Both the position numbers and the translations under genes were made by a program. A DNA stretch of 64,000 bases, taken from Vibrio sinaloensis DSM 21326. GTDB lineage: Bacteria; Pseudomonadota; Gammaproteobacteria; Enterobacterales; Vibrionaceae. Positions 26,736 through 36,127 of this stretch are shown in pieces; within the stretch, counting starts at the first letter, position 1, and every line of letters begins with the position of its first letter. The notes beneath the pieces are model-generated. The model did no database searches. It had not been told where the DNA came from and saw nothing but the letters and a program-made list of their open reading frames with translations. The stretch lies in NCBI RefSeq assembly GCF_000189275.1, contig NZ_AEVT01000098.1, forward strand, positions 1 through 64,000. Direction: 5' to 3'.

Positions 26736-28145
26736 ATGGACACGACAACGTACAGTAGAATAAAATTTGGCGAAGAGGAGTCTGGTGCCCTCTATCGTAT
26801 TATTGATGGAATTGTAATTACGGCTACCTTATTAGTAATATCATTACTATATATAGGGGAGTTATCTAAGTTTTATTGTTTAACCGGTTTAGTCTCTGCT
26901 CTATTGTTTGTCTTTATTGCAGAACAAATTGGTTTATATCGCAGTCATAGCAATTTTGCGCAATGGGTTGATTTAAAACTCATTACTTCATCTTGGGCTC
27001 AAACTATTTTAATCCTGCTATTAGTGGCCTTTTTTGCAAAATGGACTGAAATCTATTCTAGGGTTGTTGTCACCAGTTGGGTTATAGCAGCTCCCGCACT
27101 TATCTTATCTTCGCGCGTTATTGGTCATCAGTTACTAAAACTTCATTACAAAAAGCATAGCTACAAGCAAAAAGCGATCATTGTTGGTGTCTCAAAAGCA
27201 GGTTTACGTCTTGCGAAAGATATCGAAGCGGATAAATCGTCTCATTTGGAGTTGGTAGGTTTTTTCGATGATCGTGATAGCAGTCGACTCCCAGTCGATG
27301 AGAAAAATAGAAAAGTGCTTGGCACCATTGCCGAATCGGTCGAAAAAGCAAGAAAGCGCGAAGTCAGGCACATCTACATCGCGTTACCAATGGGTGAAAT
27401 TAAACGGGTTAAACAAGTTGTGAGCATGTTTTCCGACACGACTGCAAGAGTTTACCTTATCCCCGACCTATACACTTATGAGCTAATGCAAGCTCGTTGG
27501 AGAACCATCGGTAACAGCCCAACAATCAGCATTCAAGATACCCCCTTCTATGGTCTATCAAGTGTACTCAAAAGGTTGGAGGACATTGTTTTGTCCTTGT
27601 TGATCCTCGTTCTTATCAGCCCGGTACTATTGTTTGTAGCCGCAGGAGTCAAACTTTCTGGACCCGGACCGATTATATTTAAACAGCTCCGCTATGGAGT
27701 TGATGGTCAGGCTATTAAGGTATGGAAGTTTCGCTCCATGGTTTCGATGGATAATGGCCCCGTTGTTAAACAAGCGGTAAAAAATGATCCACGAATAACC
27801 AAATTTGGCGCATTTATTCGTCGAACATCGCTGGATGAACTTCCTCAGTTCATTAACGTTTTGCAAGGAAGGATGTCTATTGTAGGTCCAAGACCTCACG
27901 CCGTCGCGCACAATGAAGAATATAGAAAAATAGTAGATAAATACATGCTACGACACAAAGTTAAACCAGGTATTACTGGCTTAGCGCAGGTTAGTGGTTA
28001 CCGAGGAGAAACCGACACACTAGATAAAATGGAAAAACGTGTCGAATTTGACCTTAAGTACATTCAGAACTGGAGCCTGCTTCTCGATCTTAAAATTATA
28101 TTCTTAACGGTATTCAAAGGATTTGTAGGCAAAACAGCTTACTAA
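26736..28145 (+). CDS. Undecaprenyl-phosphate sugar phosphotransferase (WcaJ-like)
   Basis: A 469-residue polyprenyl-phosphate hexose-1-phosphate transferase that starts repeat-unit synthesis on undecaprenyl phosphate. Four N-terminal TM helices (about 25-125), a Rossmann-like domain (about 140-260, KAIIVGVSKAGLRLAKDI), a membrane re-entrant helix (about 285-310) and the bacterial sugar transferase domain with KFRSM, DELPQFINVLQGRMSIVGPRP and KPGITGLAQVSGYRGETDT. It is first in the operon, where such enzymes usually sit. The ATG at 26736 is used; the GTG at 26718 in the same frame lies within the ops element and hairpin. The first sugar is probably glucose or galactose. Confidence 0.92.
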   Translation: MDTTTYSRIKFGEEESGALYRIIDGIVITATLLVISLLYIGELSKFYCLTGLVSALLFVFIAEQIGLYRSHSNFAQWVDLKLITSSWAQTILILLLVAFFAKWTEIYSRVVVTSWVIAAPALILSSRVIGHQLLKLHYKKHSYKQKAIIVGVSKAGLRLAKDIEADKSSHLELVGFFDDRDSSRLPVDEKNRKVLGTIAESVEKARKREVRHIYIALPMGEIKRVKQVVSMFSDTTARVYLIPDLYTYELMQARWRTIGNSPTISIQDTPFYGLSSVLKRLEDIVLSLLILVLISPVLLFVAAGVKLSGPGPIIFKQLRYGVDGQAIKVWKFRSMVSMDNGPVVKQAVKNDPRITKFGAFIRRTSLDELPQFINVLQGRMSIVGPRPHAVAHNEEYRKIVDKYMLRHKVKPGITGLAQVSGYRGETDTLDKMEKRVEFDLKYIQNWSLLLDLKIIFLTVFKGFVGKTAY

Positions 28146-28174
28146 CTTAATCACGTATATTTTACGAGTGTTTT

Positions 28175-28741
28175 ATGGACAAACTTTTATTACTTCTTTC
28201 ACTTTTTGTATGTTTTTCAGCCCAGTCGAGAGAGAGCGTTAACGACGCATATGTTCTATCTGCTGGTGATGTGATTAATATTATTGTCTATGGTGAAGAA
28301 GATTTATCGATTAATAAACTGCAAATTGATACCCGAGAAGTCATCGAATTTCCTTATTTGGGCAATTTATCGACTAAGAGCAAAACCCTTAATCAGATCC
28401 GCGAAGAAGTGATCAAAGGTTTAAAAGGTCGCGTCCTTATTAACCCTAAAGTTGGGGTAACAATCGAACGATATCGAAATATCTATGTTAATGGAGTGGT
28501 GAATGATCCCGGCGCATTTGAATGGAGGCCAGGACTCACTGTAGAAAAAGCGGTTTCCCTAGCGGGCGGATTTACCGCCAGATACAAAAAAACTCGAGAC
28601 ATATACCTGACGCGAGAGAACGATTTAAGAGGCCTTAAAGGAAATGAACTTGAAGAGTTTCTTAAAGACCAAGAGGAAGTTTCCCTCACTGAATCTGTCG
28701 GTCCGGGCGACACTATTTACGTAGTAAGTTCACTGTTTTAA
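28175..28741 (+). CDS. Short polysaccharide export (OPX/Wza-like) protein
   Basis: A 188-residue export protein: signal peptide (about 1-20), the polysaccharide-export domain (YVLSAGDVINIIVYGEEDLS) and one SLBB domain (IYVNGVVNDPGAFEWRPGLTVEKAVSLAGGF). It lacks a lipobox cysteine and the C-terminal helix that forms the outer-membrane pore of E. coli Wza (about 380 residues), so it is a short periplasmic OPX form that presumably needs a separate outer-membrane partner, not seen here. It is followed by the Wzc-like kinase, its usual partner. Confidence 0.88.
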   Translation: MDKLLLLLSLFVCFSAQSRESVNDAYVLSAGDVINIIVYGEEDLSINKLQIDTREVIEFPYLGNLSTKSKTLNQIREEVIKGLKGRVLINPKVGVTIERYRNIYVNGVVNDPGAFEWRPGLTVEKAVSLAGGFTARYKKTRDIYLTRENDLRGLKGNELEEFLKDQEEVSLTESVGPGDTIYVVSSLF

Positions 28742-28771
28742 ACCAAAGAATATAGGCGGAAGATAATCTCC

Positions 28772-31000
28772 ATGCAAACGTCAGCAAACGAGAAAAAACT
28801 CATACCAGAAGAAACGCTAGATTTAGCAAAGTATCTTCTGTTGCTAAAAAACAACTGGTTTAAAATTGCGCTATTCTCAGTTCTAGTTACAGCACTCGCC
28901 ATTTTAGTCGTGTTTTCGTTGACTCCTAAATACCAAGCAACTTCTATTTTGATGATCGAAGCAGAAACAACCAATGCGGTTTCGATTGAGGAGGTCGTGG
29001 GTATAGACTCAAACAAGAAAGAGTACTACCAAACTCAGTTTGAGATTTTAAAATCCTCTCAAGTCGCAGAGAGAGTGATTGAGCAATTAAGTTTAGAGTC
29101 ACTGGCAGAATTTAACCCTGCGCTTTCCCCGGATAAATCCCTGATGGCTCAGATTAAGTCACTACCGCTATTCCAAGCATACCGAAGTGAAGTTAAAGTT
29201 TCTGAAGAAAAGATCAGAGAGACGACACGCCAAAAAGCACTGGCTATTTTTGCAAGCAAACTACGTGTTTCGCCAATTCGTAAAACACAACTTGTTAAGA
29301 TTAGCTTTATTTCAGAAAGCCCGGAACTCGCTGCAAAAGTCGCCAACGCGGTTGGTGAGGCATACATAGAAATGAATGTCGAAGCGAGACTCGCAGCAAC
29401 GAAGAACGCTTCTGTCTGGATTAGCAATCGACTACAAGAACTGGAAGGCGAACTAGAACGTTCAGAGCGCCGCCTGACAGATTATCTAACTAGTGAACAG
29501 TTGATTGATGATAGCGGGATTGATGCATTGGCGAGTACAGAGATCAGTAACCTGAGTGATCGTCTTGCCGAAGTGACCGATCACCGTATTGAAGTAGAAT
29601 CAGCTTATAGCTCACTAAGACGAGGAAAGAACCTAGATGTCGCGGCAATTGCTTCGATACCTGCTATATCAACTCACCCTCAAGTTGTCGAAATTCGAAA
29701 GCTGAAAGTGGAGGTAGAAAAGAACGTTCAAGAGCTTTCACTGCGTTACGGACCGGAGCATGAAAAAATGTTACAGGCTCGCGCTCAACTTGACTCAATT
29801 GATAGCCAATCTAAGGATCTTATCAATCAGCTAATTAAAGGGATGGCTAAAGAGCTCGCTGCACTAAAAGCTCAAGAGAAGCTATTAGGTAAAGAGCTTG
29901 CGAATAAGAAAGACAACTTCCAGTCATTGTCAGTCAAGAAACAACGTTACGAATCATTGAAGCGAGAGGTAGAAACTAACCGACAAGTTCTCGGCCTATT
30001 CTTGACGAGACAAAAGGAAACGACAGCTACTAGTGATTTTCAAGCTGCTAACGCTCGTTTCACCGATCATGCACGAATCCCTCTGGTTCCTGTTAAACCA
30101 AACAAGAAGATGATCGTAGTAGTTGCATTCGCAGGTTCGATCGTCTTTGCGATGATTTTGGTTTTAGTTACAGATGCATTGAGAAATACAATTGCATCGG
30201 CAAAAGAGTTTGAAGACCGTTTCGGGTTAGTGCCGTTAGGCAGCGTACCTCAAATCATCAACAAAAAGTTCAAGAGAAAAGATCTCGACAACTCCGTATT
30301 TTATGACGAAAGCATGTTGCCGTTTAGCGAATCCGTTCGTTCGATTCGAACTGCTGTGTCCTTAAGTACGTTGAGCTCAAAACAAAAGCATTTGGCTATT
30401 ACGTCATCTTTGCCAAGTGAAGGTAAGACGACGTGCTCAATTAACCTCGCTATGGCATTTGCCAAGATGGAAAATGCCCTACTAATTGACTGTGACCTGA
30501 GAAAGCCCGCGGTCGCTGAGCGTTTCGGCTTTAAGAAGTACCATCAAGGATTGACCAATCATCTACTGATGGGAACAAGTTTAGAAGAGTGTTTGATAGT
30601 TGATGAAAAGTCAGGCTTAACTTTGCTTCCTGCTGGTATGTTGACACCTAATCCTCAGGAGTTGTTAAGTTCTGAAAAGTTTTCCAACTTGATAAAAGAA
30701 CTAGGTAAGCGATTCGATAGAATCATTATTGACACACCACCAACTCTCGTCGTCAGTGATTCAATGATCCTCAGTAAACTGGTTGGCAGTGTCGCGATTG
30801 TGATCAAAGCCAACTCGACTAACGTCAACAACATCAGAAACACGATCGCTAAACATATAGCGCATGATATCGGAATTGATGGTGTGATCATTAACCAAGT
30901 GCCGCAGAAAACGTTAAAGGAAGAATACGGTTACGGCAGCTATGGAAAATATGGGGCCTATGGCTCTTATGGTGATAACCACACAGTCAGCCAAGCATAG
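28772..31000 (+). CDS. Wzc-like polysaccharide co-polymerase / tyrosine autokinase
   Basis: A 742-residue inner-membrane protein. TM1 (about 35-52), a large periplasmic Wzz-type domain with coiled coils, TM2 (about 448-468) and a cytoplasmic BY-kinase domain: Walker A SSLPSEGKTT, Walker A' ALLIDCDLRKP, Walker B IIIDTPP. The C-terminus is a tyrosine cluster (YGYGSYGKYGAYGSYG) for autophosphorylation. It controls chain length and export together with OPX. The matching phosphatase is the last gene of the operon, about 13 kb downstream. Confidence 0.94.
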   Translation: MQTSANEKKLIPEETLDLAKYLLLLKNNWFKIALFSVLVTALAILVVFSLTPKYQATSILMIEAETTNAVSIEEVVGIDSNKKEYYQTQFEILKSSQVAERVIEQLSLESLAEFNPALSPDKSLMAQIKSLPLFQAYRSEVKVSEEKIRETTRQKALAIFASKLRVSPIRKTQLVKISFISESPELAAKVANAVGEAYIEMNVEARLAATKNASVWISNRLQELEGELERSERRLTDYLTSEQLIDDSGIDALASTEISNLSDRLAEVTDHRIEVESAYSSLRRGKNLDVAAIASIPAISTHPQVVEIRKLKVEVEKNVQELSLRYGPEHEKMLQARAQLDSIDSQSKDLINQLIKGMAKELAALKAQEKLLGKELANKKDNFQSLSVKKQRYESLKREVETNRQVLGLFLTRQKETTATSDFQAANARFTDHARIPLVPVKPNKKMIVVVAFAGSIVFAMILVLVTDALRNTIASAKEFEDRFGLVPLGSVPQIINKKFKRKDLDNSVFYDESMLPFSESVRSIRTAVSLSTLSSKQKHLAITSSLPSEGKTTCSINLAMAFAKMENALLIDCDLRKPAVAERFGFKKYHQGLTNHLLMGTSLEECLIVDEKSGLTLLPAGMLTPNPQELLSSEKFSNLIKELGKRFDRIIIDTPPTLVVSDSMILSKLVGSVAIVIKANSTNVNNIRNTIAKHIAHDIGIDGVIINQVPQKTLKEEYGYGSYGKYGAYGSYGDNHTVSQA

Positions 31001-31032
31001 TTTTCACTTTCGTATAACCGAGCTAAAAAATC

Positions 31033-32157
31033 ATGGAAAAGAAAAGAATACTGACGGTATTTGGAACCCGTCCAGAAGCGATTAAAATGGCGCCTCTTGT
31101 ACATGCCTTAAAAAACGATGATCGCTTTGAATCAAGTTGCTGTGTTACGGCACAGCATCGAGAAATGCTAGATCAGGTCCTGGCGCTGTTCGATATTAAC
31201 CCCGATTATGACTTGAACATTATGAAATCAGGTCAAACGTTAAACCAAGTTACCTCACGTATTTTAACTGAGCTAAAACCTGTTCTTGAGCAATTTAAAC
31301 CTGATGTTGTGTTGGTTCATGGTGATACTGCAACGACGTTCGCCGCAAGCTTAGCTGCATACTATGAACAAATACGAGTTGGTCACGTAGAAGCAGGGCT
31401 TCGCACTAACAATATCTATTCACCGTGGCCAGAAGAAGCGAACAGAAAGTTAACGGGTGCACTCACTCATTACCATTTCGCTCCGACTGAAACCTCGAAG
31501 CATAATCTTCTCCGAGAAAACTTTGCAAGCGAGCAGATTGTTGTTACAGGGAACACGGTAATTGATGCTTTGTTGATGGTTAAAGAAAAAATAGACGCTG
31601 ATACCGATCTAAATATTTCATTAGCTTCTAACTTCCCGTTTTTACAACAAGACAAAAAACTGGTGCTTGTCACTGGGCATAGACGTGAAAGTTTCGGCGG
31701 TGGTTTTGAAAGAATTTGCCAAGCTTTAGTTCAAGTAGCCTTACGATATCCTGATGTGCAAATCGTCTATCCCGTACATCTGAATCCAAACGTTCGCGAG
31801 CCAGTAAACCGAATTCTACAAAATGTCGACAACATACACTTGGTAGAACCTCAAGAGTATTTGCCGTTTATATATCTCATGAGTCGAGCGCACGTCATTC
31901 TGACTGATTCAGGTGGCATTCAGGAAGAAGCGCCTTCGTTGGGCAAGCCGGTTTTAGTTATGCGCGATACTACGGAAAGACCTGAAGCGGTTGAAGCTGG
32001 CACCGTTAAGCTCGTTGGTACAGATGTCGATAAAATTACGACGGGTTTAGAAGTGCTTTTAAATGACTCTGAGGCTTATCAAAGAATGAGTTTTGCTCAC
32101 AACCCTTATGGGGATGGTAGAGCGTGCCAAAGAATTTTAGATGAATTAGCAAAATAA
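31033..32157 (+). CDS. wecB: UDP-N-acetylglucosamine 2-epimerase (non-hydrolysing)
   Basis: A 374-residue enzyme converting UDP-GlcNAc to UDP-ManNAc. It has the family N-terminus TVFGTRPEAIKMAPL, HGDTATTFAASLAAYYE, GHVEAGLRT, PEEANR, TGHRRESFGGGFE and the SGGIQEEAPSLGKPVLVMRDTTERPE signature. It is followed 16 bases later by the dehydrogenase that uses its product, so the polymer very likely contains N-acetylmannosaminuronic acid. Cytoplasmic. Confidence 0.95.
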   Translation: MEKKRILTVFGTRPEAIKMAPLVHALKNDDRFESSCCVTAQHREMLDQVLALFDINPDYDLNIMKSGQTLNQVTSRILTELKPVLEQFKPDVVLVHGDTATTFAASLAAYYEQIRVGHVEAGLRTNNIYSPWPEEANRKLTGALTHYHFAPTETSKHNLLRENFASEQIVVTGNTVIDALLMVKEKIDADTDLNISLASNFPFLQQDKKLVLVTGHRRESFGGGFERICQALVQVALRYPDVQIVYPVHLNPNVREPVNRILQNVDNIHLVEPQEYLPFIYLMSRAHVILTDSGGIQEEAPSLGKPVLVMRDTTERPEAVEAGTVKLVGTDVDKITTGLEVLLNDSEAYQRMSFAHNPYGDGRACQRILDELAK

Positions 32158-32173
32158 TAAGTGGATAAATAAC

Positions 32174-33415
32174 ATGTCATTTCAAACAGTGTCTGTAATA
32201 GGCTTAGGTTATATTGGCTTACCTACTGCTGCGGTGATTGCATCTCGTGGGATTAATGTTGTAGGGGTCGATGTCAATCAACATGCAGTTGATACGATCA
32301 ATGCGGGTGATATTCATATTGTAGAGCCTGATTTAGACATAGCAGTACGAAGCGCAGTTAACGTCGGTAAGTTAAGAGCCACGACAACGGCGGAAGCGGC
32401 AGATGCCTTTATGGTTGCCGTTCCGACGCCTTTCAAAGGTGAGAATCATGAACCCGATCTTTCTTATATTGAGGCTGCAGCGAAAGCGATAGCTCCAGTA
32501 TTAGAAAAAGGGAATCTAGTTATCTTAGAGTCAACGTCTCCAGTTGGTGCGACAGAGCGATTAGCCCACTGGTTAAGTGAAGCTCGCGCAGACCTTACTT
32601 TTCCTCAAGTTGCGGGAGACAACGCGGACATCAAAATCGCGCATTGCCCTGAGCGTGTACTTCCTGGATATGTAATGCAAGAGTTGATCTCAAATGACCG
32701 TGTCATTGGCGGGCTCTCTAACGCTTGTGCAAAGCGAGCTCAAGAGCTTTATGAAACGTTTGTTCGTGGTGAGTGCATTGTTACTAATGCCCGCACTGCT
32801 GAAATGGCAAAGTTAACGGAAAACTCTTTCCGCGACGTAAACATCGCGTTCGCTAATGAGCTCTCCATTATCTGTGACAAACTTAAAATCAACGTATGGG
32901 AGTTGATCAAGTTATCCAATCGCCACCCTCGCGTTAATATCCTTAACCCAGGTCCAGGGGTAGGTGGTCACTGTATTGCTGTAGACCCGTGGTTTATCGT
33001 AAATAGCTGCCCTGACGAAGCAAAACTGATAGAGCAAGCACGTTTAGTGAATGACAGAAAACCTAGTTATGTGATTGAGCAGGTTCGTCAAGCAGCAGAC
33101 CAATTTAAGTCACCTGTAGTTGCTTGCTTGGGATTGGCGTTTAAAGCGGATATCGATGATCTACGTGAAAGTCCAGCGCTGCAAATTGTTCACGAGCTTG
33201 AACAGTTGGATGTGGGGCAACTTATTTGCGTGGAGCCTAATATTCAAAAGCTGCCTAAGTCTCTAGCAAACAAAGGCATCAGCCTAACGACGTATGAGCA
33301 GGCAATCGAAAAAGCTAACGTTATCGTTGTATTAGTTGACCACAAACAGTTTAAAGCTGCGGATAAGCTTGAACTTGCCCAAAAAGTGGTAATTGATACA
33401 CGTGGTATCCTATAG
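32174..33415 (+). CDS. wecC: UDP-N-acetyl-D-mannosamine dehydrogenase
   Basis: A 413-residue NAD-dependent oxidoreductase of the UDP-sugar dehydrogenase family. GLGYIGLPTAAVIASRG is the nucleotide fold, ESTSPVGATE and CPERVLPG follow, the catalytic Cys lies in GPGVGGHCIAVDPWF, and LGLAFKADIDDLRESPA opens the C-terminal domain. It oxidises UDP-ManNAc twice to UDP-ManNAcA. It is directly downstream of wecB. Length matches WecC (about 420). Confidence 0.95.
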   Translation: MSFQTVSVIGLGYIGLPTAAVIASRGINVVGVDVNQHAVDTINAGDIHIVEPDLDIAVRSAVNVGKLRATTTAEAADAFMVAVPTPFKGENHEPDLSYIEAAAKAIAPVLEKGNLVILESTSPVGATERLAHWLSEARADLTFPQVAGDNADIKIAHCPERVLPGYVMQELISNDRVIGGLSNACAKRAQELYETFVRGECIVTNARTAEMAKLTENSFRDVNIAFANELSIICDKLKINVWELIKLSNRHPRVNILNPGPGVGGHCIAVDPWFIVNSCPDEAKLIEQARLVNDRKPSYVIEQVRQAADQFKSPVVACLGLAFKADIDDLRESPALQIVHELEQLDVGQLICVEPNIQKLPKSLANKGISLTTYEQAIEKANVIVVLVDHKQFKAADKLELAQKVVIDTRGIL

Positions 33416-33431
33416 TTTCACGTTGTTACTG

Positions 33432-34664
33432 ATGATCAAATCTATACCTAACTTCAAGAGCTACGCGACGACAGGCGTCGGAGTAGCTCTTGCTCAGATC
33501 ATTTCATTCGCGTCAGTTCCGTTGATCGCTAATCTAGCTGGTCCAGAGCAATTTGGTAACTTCGGAATTGTTTACTCGAACTTAGTAATCGCTATGGTGT
33601 TAGTGAGCTTTAAGACTGAGCTGTCATTGTTCGTACTTAAAGGTGTAACGTCGAACAACGCGGTAGCAATTATTTCGCGATTAGCGGTTGTGACATCTTT
33701 GTTTCTTACGCCAGTGTTGATGTCTCTCAATATCCTTCCTACGTCTGCTAGCGGATATCTAGAGTTTCTTGCGATTTTTGTGCTACTGTTTGGCGAGACA
33801 GTCTTCGAACTCCATATTCAGAGCAACATTAAGAAAGGTCAATTTAAGAACAATGCTCTTCAGCGTATCTATAAGTCCTTTCTTTACCCAATAATTTTTA
33901 TCTTGTTTTACGTCTTTGGTAGCAGTGACAGCTATATAATAGTTCTTTCATTTGGGCTAGCTGCTCTTATCTCCACAGTATCAGCAAATGGATTAACTGA
34001 ATGTAAGCTCGAAAAAAAATACCGATACAAGCATATTCTCTTGCTTGCGAAGCGTGCAAGAAAAACTGCATTGTTCATGACTCCTTCACATCTTCTTAGT
34101 CGATATTCTGGTAATTCATTTGTTGTACTAGCGGGCTTACAAAGCGGTAATTCAACATTCATTGCGATGTATTTGCTCGCATATAAATTTGTGATTGCAC
34201 CTGCTTCCATACTCACAGCGGCAAACTCTGATGTCGTCAAGAGAGAAATCCTTATCGACCCTGTAAAAGGCGTGAAAGATTTTCTCAAAGTAAGTGCGTT
34301 GTCATCCATTGTCGCGATAGTGATCATTATGTTCACAATCTTGTTTTCAGAGAAAATCGTACTAATGACGATGGGAGAAGAGTGGAAGCAAACAGCCAAT
34401 ATCGCAATTGCGCTTCTTCCGCTGCTATTTACTATTTTAGTGTTTAGCCCGCTCACTCATGTTTATATCGTACTGAATCGCCAAGGGCTTGACCTAACTT
34501 GGCAAATTATGAATACGCTTGTCACAACATTGGCAATACTTTGGGGTTTGGCACAAAGTTTCGAGTTCGCCGTATGGAGCTTTTCGATTGTTTACAGCCT
34601 GTCGATATTTATTTCGTTCTTAATTTGTCTGGTGATTGCTATGCGGGGTGGTAATGATGTTTGA
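33432..34664 (+). CDS. Polysaccharide flippase (Wzx-like, MATE/MVF superfamily)
   Basis: A 410-residue membrane protein with about 12 TM helices in the polysaccharide-transport fold: an N-terminal helix pair with TTGVGVALAQIISFASVPLIANLAGPEQFGNFG, basic cytoplasmic loops and a hydrophobic end. It should flip lipid-linked repeat units across the inner membrane. ATG 33432 is preferred because the family N-terminus begins there; a start at 33393 would overlap wecC by 23 bases. Ribosome site weak. Composition shifts to higher AT after this gene. Confidence 0.85.
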   Translation: MIKSIPNFKSYATTGVGVALAQIISFASVPLIANLAGPEQFGNFGIVYSNLVIAMVLVSFKTELSLFVLKGVTSNNAVAIISRLAVVTSLFLTPVLMSLNILPTSASGYLEFLAIFVLLFGETVFELHIQSNIKKGQFKNNALQRIYKSFLYPIIFILFYVFGSSDSYIIVLSFGLAALISTVSANGLTECKLEKKYRYKHILLLAKRARKTALFMTPSHLLSRYSGNSFVVLAGLQSGNSTFIAMYLLAYKFVIAPASILTAANSDVVKREILIDPVKGVKDFLKVSALSSIVAIVIIMFTILFSEKIVLMTMGEEWKQTANIAIALLPLLFTILVFSPLTHVYIVLNRQGLDLTWQIMNTLVTTLAILWGLAQSFEFAVWSFSIVYSLSIFISFLICLVIAMRGGNDV

Positions 34665-34803
34665 CAAGAAAGGTTTAAATATTCGTTCCTATAAGGGCGT
34701 ACTGTCACTTCTTGCAATGTTACCAACCTCATTAATTAACGGGTTACTTGGCAATTTTAATTCCAAGGTTTCTCTAAATAATAGAGATTTATTAAATGGT
34801 TAA
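34657..34803 (+). CDS. Small ORF (48 residues) bridging wzx and wzy
   Basis: An ATG-to-TAA frame of 48 codons that overlaps the flippase stop by eight bases and the next gene's ATG by eight, filling exactly the space between them. The peptide MFDKKGLNIRSYKGVLSLL... has a weakly amphipathic helix and a polar end. It matches nothing I know. It could be a translational-coupling ORF or the relic of a gene lost in cassette exchange. Confidence 0.35.
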   Translation: MFDKKGLNIRSYKGVLSLLAMLPTSLINGLLGNFNSKVSLNNRDLLNG

Positions 34804-36127
34804 TGTTTGCCGAGATATTCTAGGTATTAATGGCAATTATACGCCATATGGTATTTTTATCTTCTTGAATATTATAGCTATAGGTACAGTGAGTAGTTAC
34901 TTTGGTGTTAGTCAAGTTTATTGGCTTGGTCCTATTTCTTTAGTCCTTATTTCTACATACTGGACGATGAAAGGGCGATTTTCGTTCAACGCTTCAAAGC
35001 TGATGTTAGCTCTATTTCCAATCTTTGTTTTATTGAGTTATATTTTTAATACTCCTGGTTCTGAACTGAAGGTAGTAGCTTTTAAGGATTATGTAATACC
35101 ATCGGTGTCTTTATTGGTATTATCTGTTTTTTCAGTCTCATATATAAGTATTGAACCTCTCTATATTCAGTTAAGATGGATTTCCATACTTCAAATTCCC
35201 TTTGTCTTAGAGCAATATTTCATATCATCCAGAAATGGTAGTACTGATAGGCTTTTAGATTGGGACATGATTTCTGGAACATTTGGCTTTAACCCTGAAG
35301 GTGGGGGAGGCAATAGCTCAACTTTTGTACTTTTTCAGTTTTTAGTACTCGCTATGATTATTTCCAAGAATAGATTATATGGAGTGAGTAGGTTCGACTT
35401 TTTAGCAATCTGCTGTATTATTTTTTCTATCGCAATTGTAGAAGCCAAAATCCTTGTTGTATTGATAGTGTTAGTGTTTCTATCTTTACTAAAAATAAAG
35501 GATATATTCAACCCTAAATTTATGAGCCTCTCGCTTATACTCATGACAACAGCTATTGGTGTAGGGCTTCTTTCTTATCAGAATAAATCGTTCGATGGAG
35601 AATCATCAGGCTTGTCTACTGGAGAATACTTAGACAAAGTGGTCGTTGATTATTTTGATACAGAAGTAGTAAATTTTGAAACTGCTGAAGTTAGTCGTGT
35701 TGATGCAATTAAGATATGGATAGACGATGTTTACTATTTTGGTGAACAATATGAATTTCTATTTGGATATGGTCTAACATCGTCAAAGTATTCGAATAGA
35801 GAAGTTATCGAAGCTGTATCCTATGCTACGTTCATAAATTTTGCGAGCAATCAAATTACGACCTACCTATGGGATGTTGGTTTATTAGGTTCTATCTTAG
35901 CCTTTGTTTTTTTATTGGTGATGACTATTAAGTTCTTCACAACAGTTCCTTCGAACAACTATGAAATGATCGTTGTTAGTTCTGGAGCTAAGTTAGTGTG
36001 CTTAAGCCTCACCATTTATCCATTTTACTCGAGTGTTTTTCATTCGAGTAGTGCAGCACATGCATTGTTGTTGTTTTTGTTTATTGTTCTTAACAATTTC
36101 GAAGTAGAGAGAAGAGTATGGAAGTAG
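34796..36127 (+). CDS. Wzy-like polysaccharide polymerase (polytopic membrane protein)
   Basis: A 443-residue membrane protein with about 10-12 TM helices and one larger periplasmic loop (about 255-325, acidic, with KVVVDYFDTEVVNFETAEVSR), the usual plan of O-antigen/capsule polymerases. No O-antigen-ligase signature is obvious. Its place in a cluster with a flippase, a chain-length kinase and glycosyltransferases makes the Wzy role likely. Codon use is AT-rich compared with flanking conserved genes. Assignment by topology and context only. Confidence 0.7.
   Translation: MVNVCRDILGINGNYTPYGIFIFLNIIAIGTVSSYFGVSQVYWLGPISLVLISTYWTMKGRFSFNASKLMLALFPIFVLLSYIFNTPGSELKVVAFKDYVIPSVSLLVLSVFSVSYISIEPLYIQLRWISILQIPFVLEQYFISSRNGSTDRLLDWDMISGTFGFNPEGGGGNSSTFVLFQFLVLAMIISKNRLYGVSRFDFLAICCIIFSIAIVEAKILVVLIVLVFLSLLKIKDIFNPKFMSLSLILMTTAIGVGLLSYQNKSFDGESSGLSTGEYLDKVVVDYFDTEVVNFETAEVSRVDAIKIWIDDVYYFGEQYEFLFGYGLTSSKYSNREVIEAVSYATFINFASNQITTYLWDVGLLGSILAFVFLLVMTIKFFTTVPSNNYEMIVVSSGAKLVCLSLTIYPFYSSVFHSSSAAHALLLFLFIVLNNFEVERRVWK

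Noticed and set aside
26718..26736. GTG start for the first polysaccharide gene
   Set aside because: The codons GTG-GCG-GTA-GCG fall in the ops element itself and its hairpin; the family N-terminus is compatible with the ATG at 26736.
33932..34456. 174-codon minus-strand ORF
   Set aside because: Antisense to the flippase gene; no ribosome site and no recognisable family.
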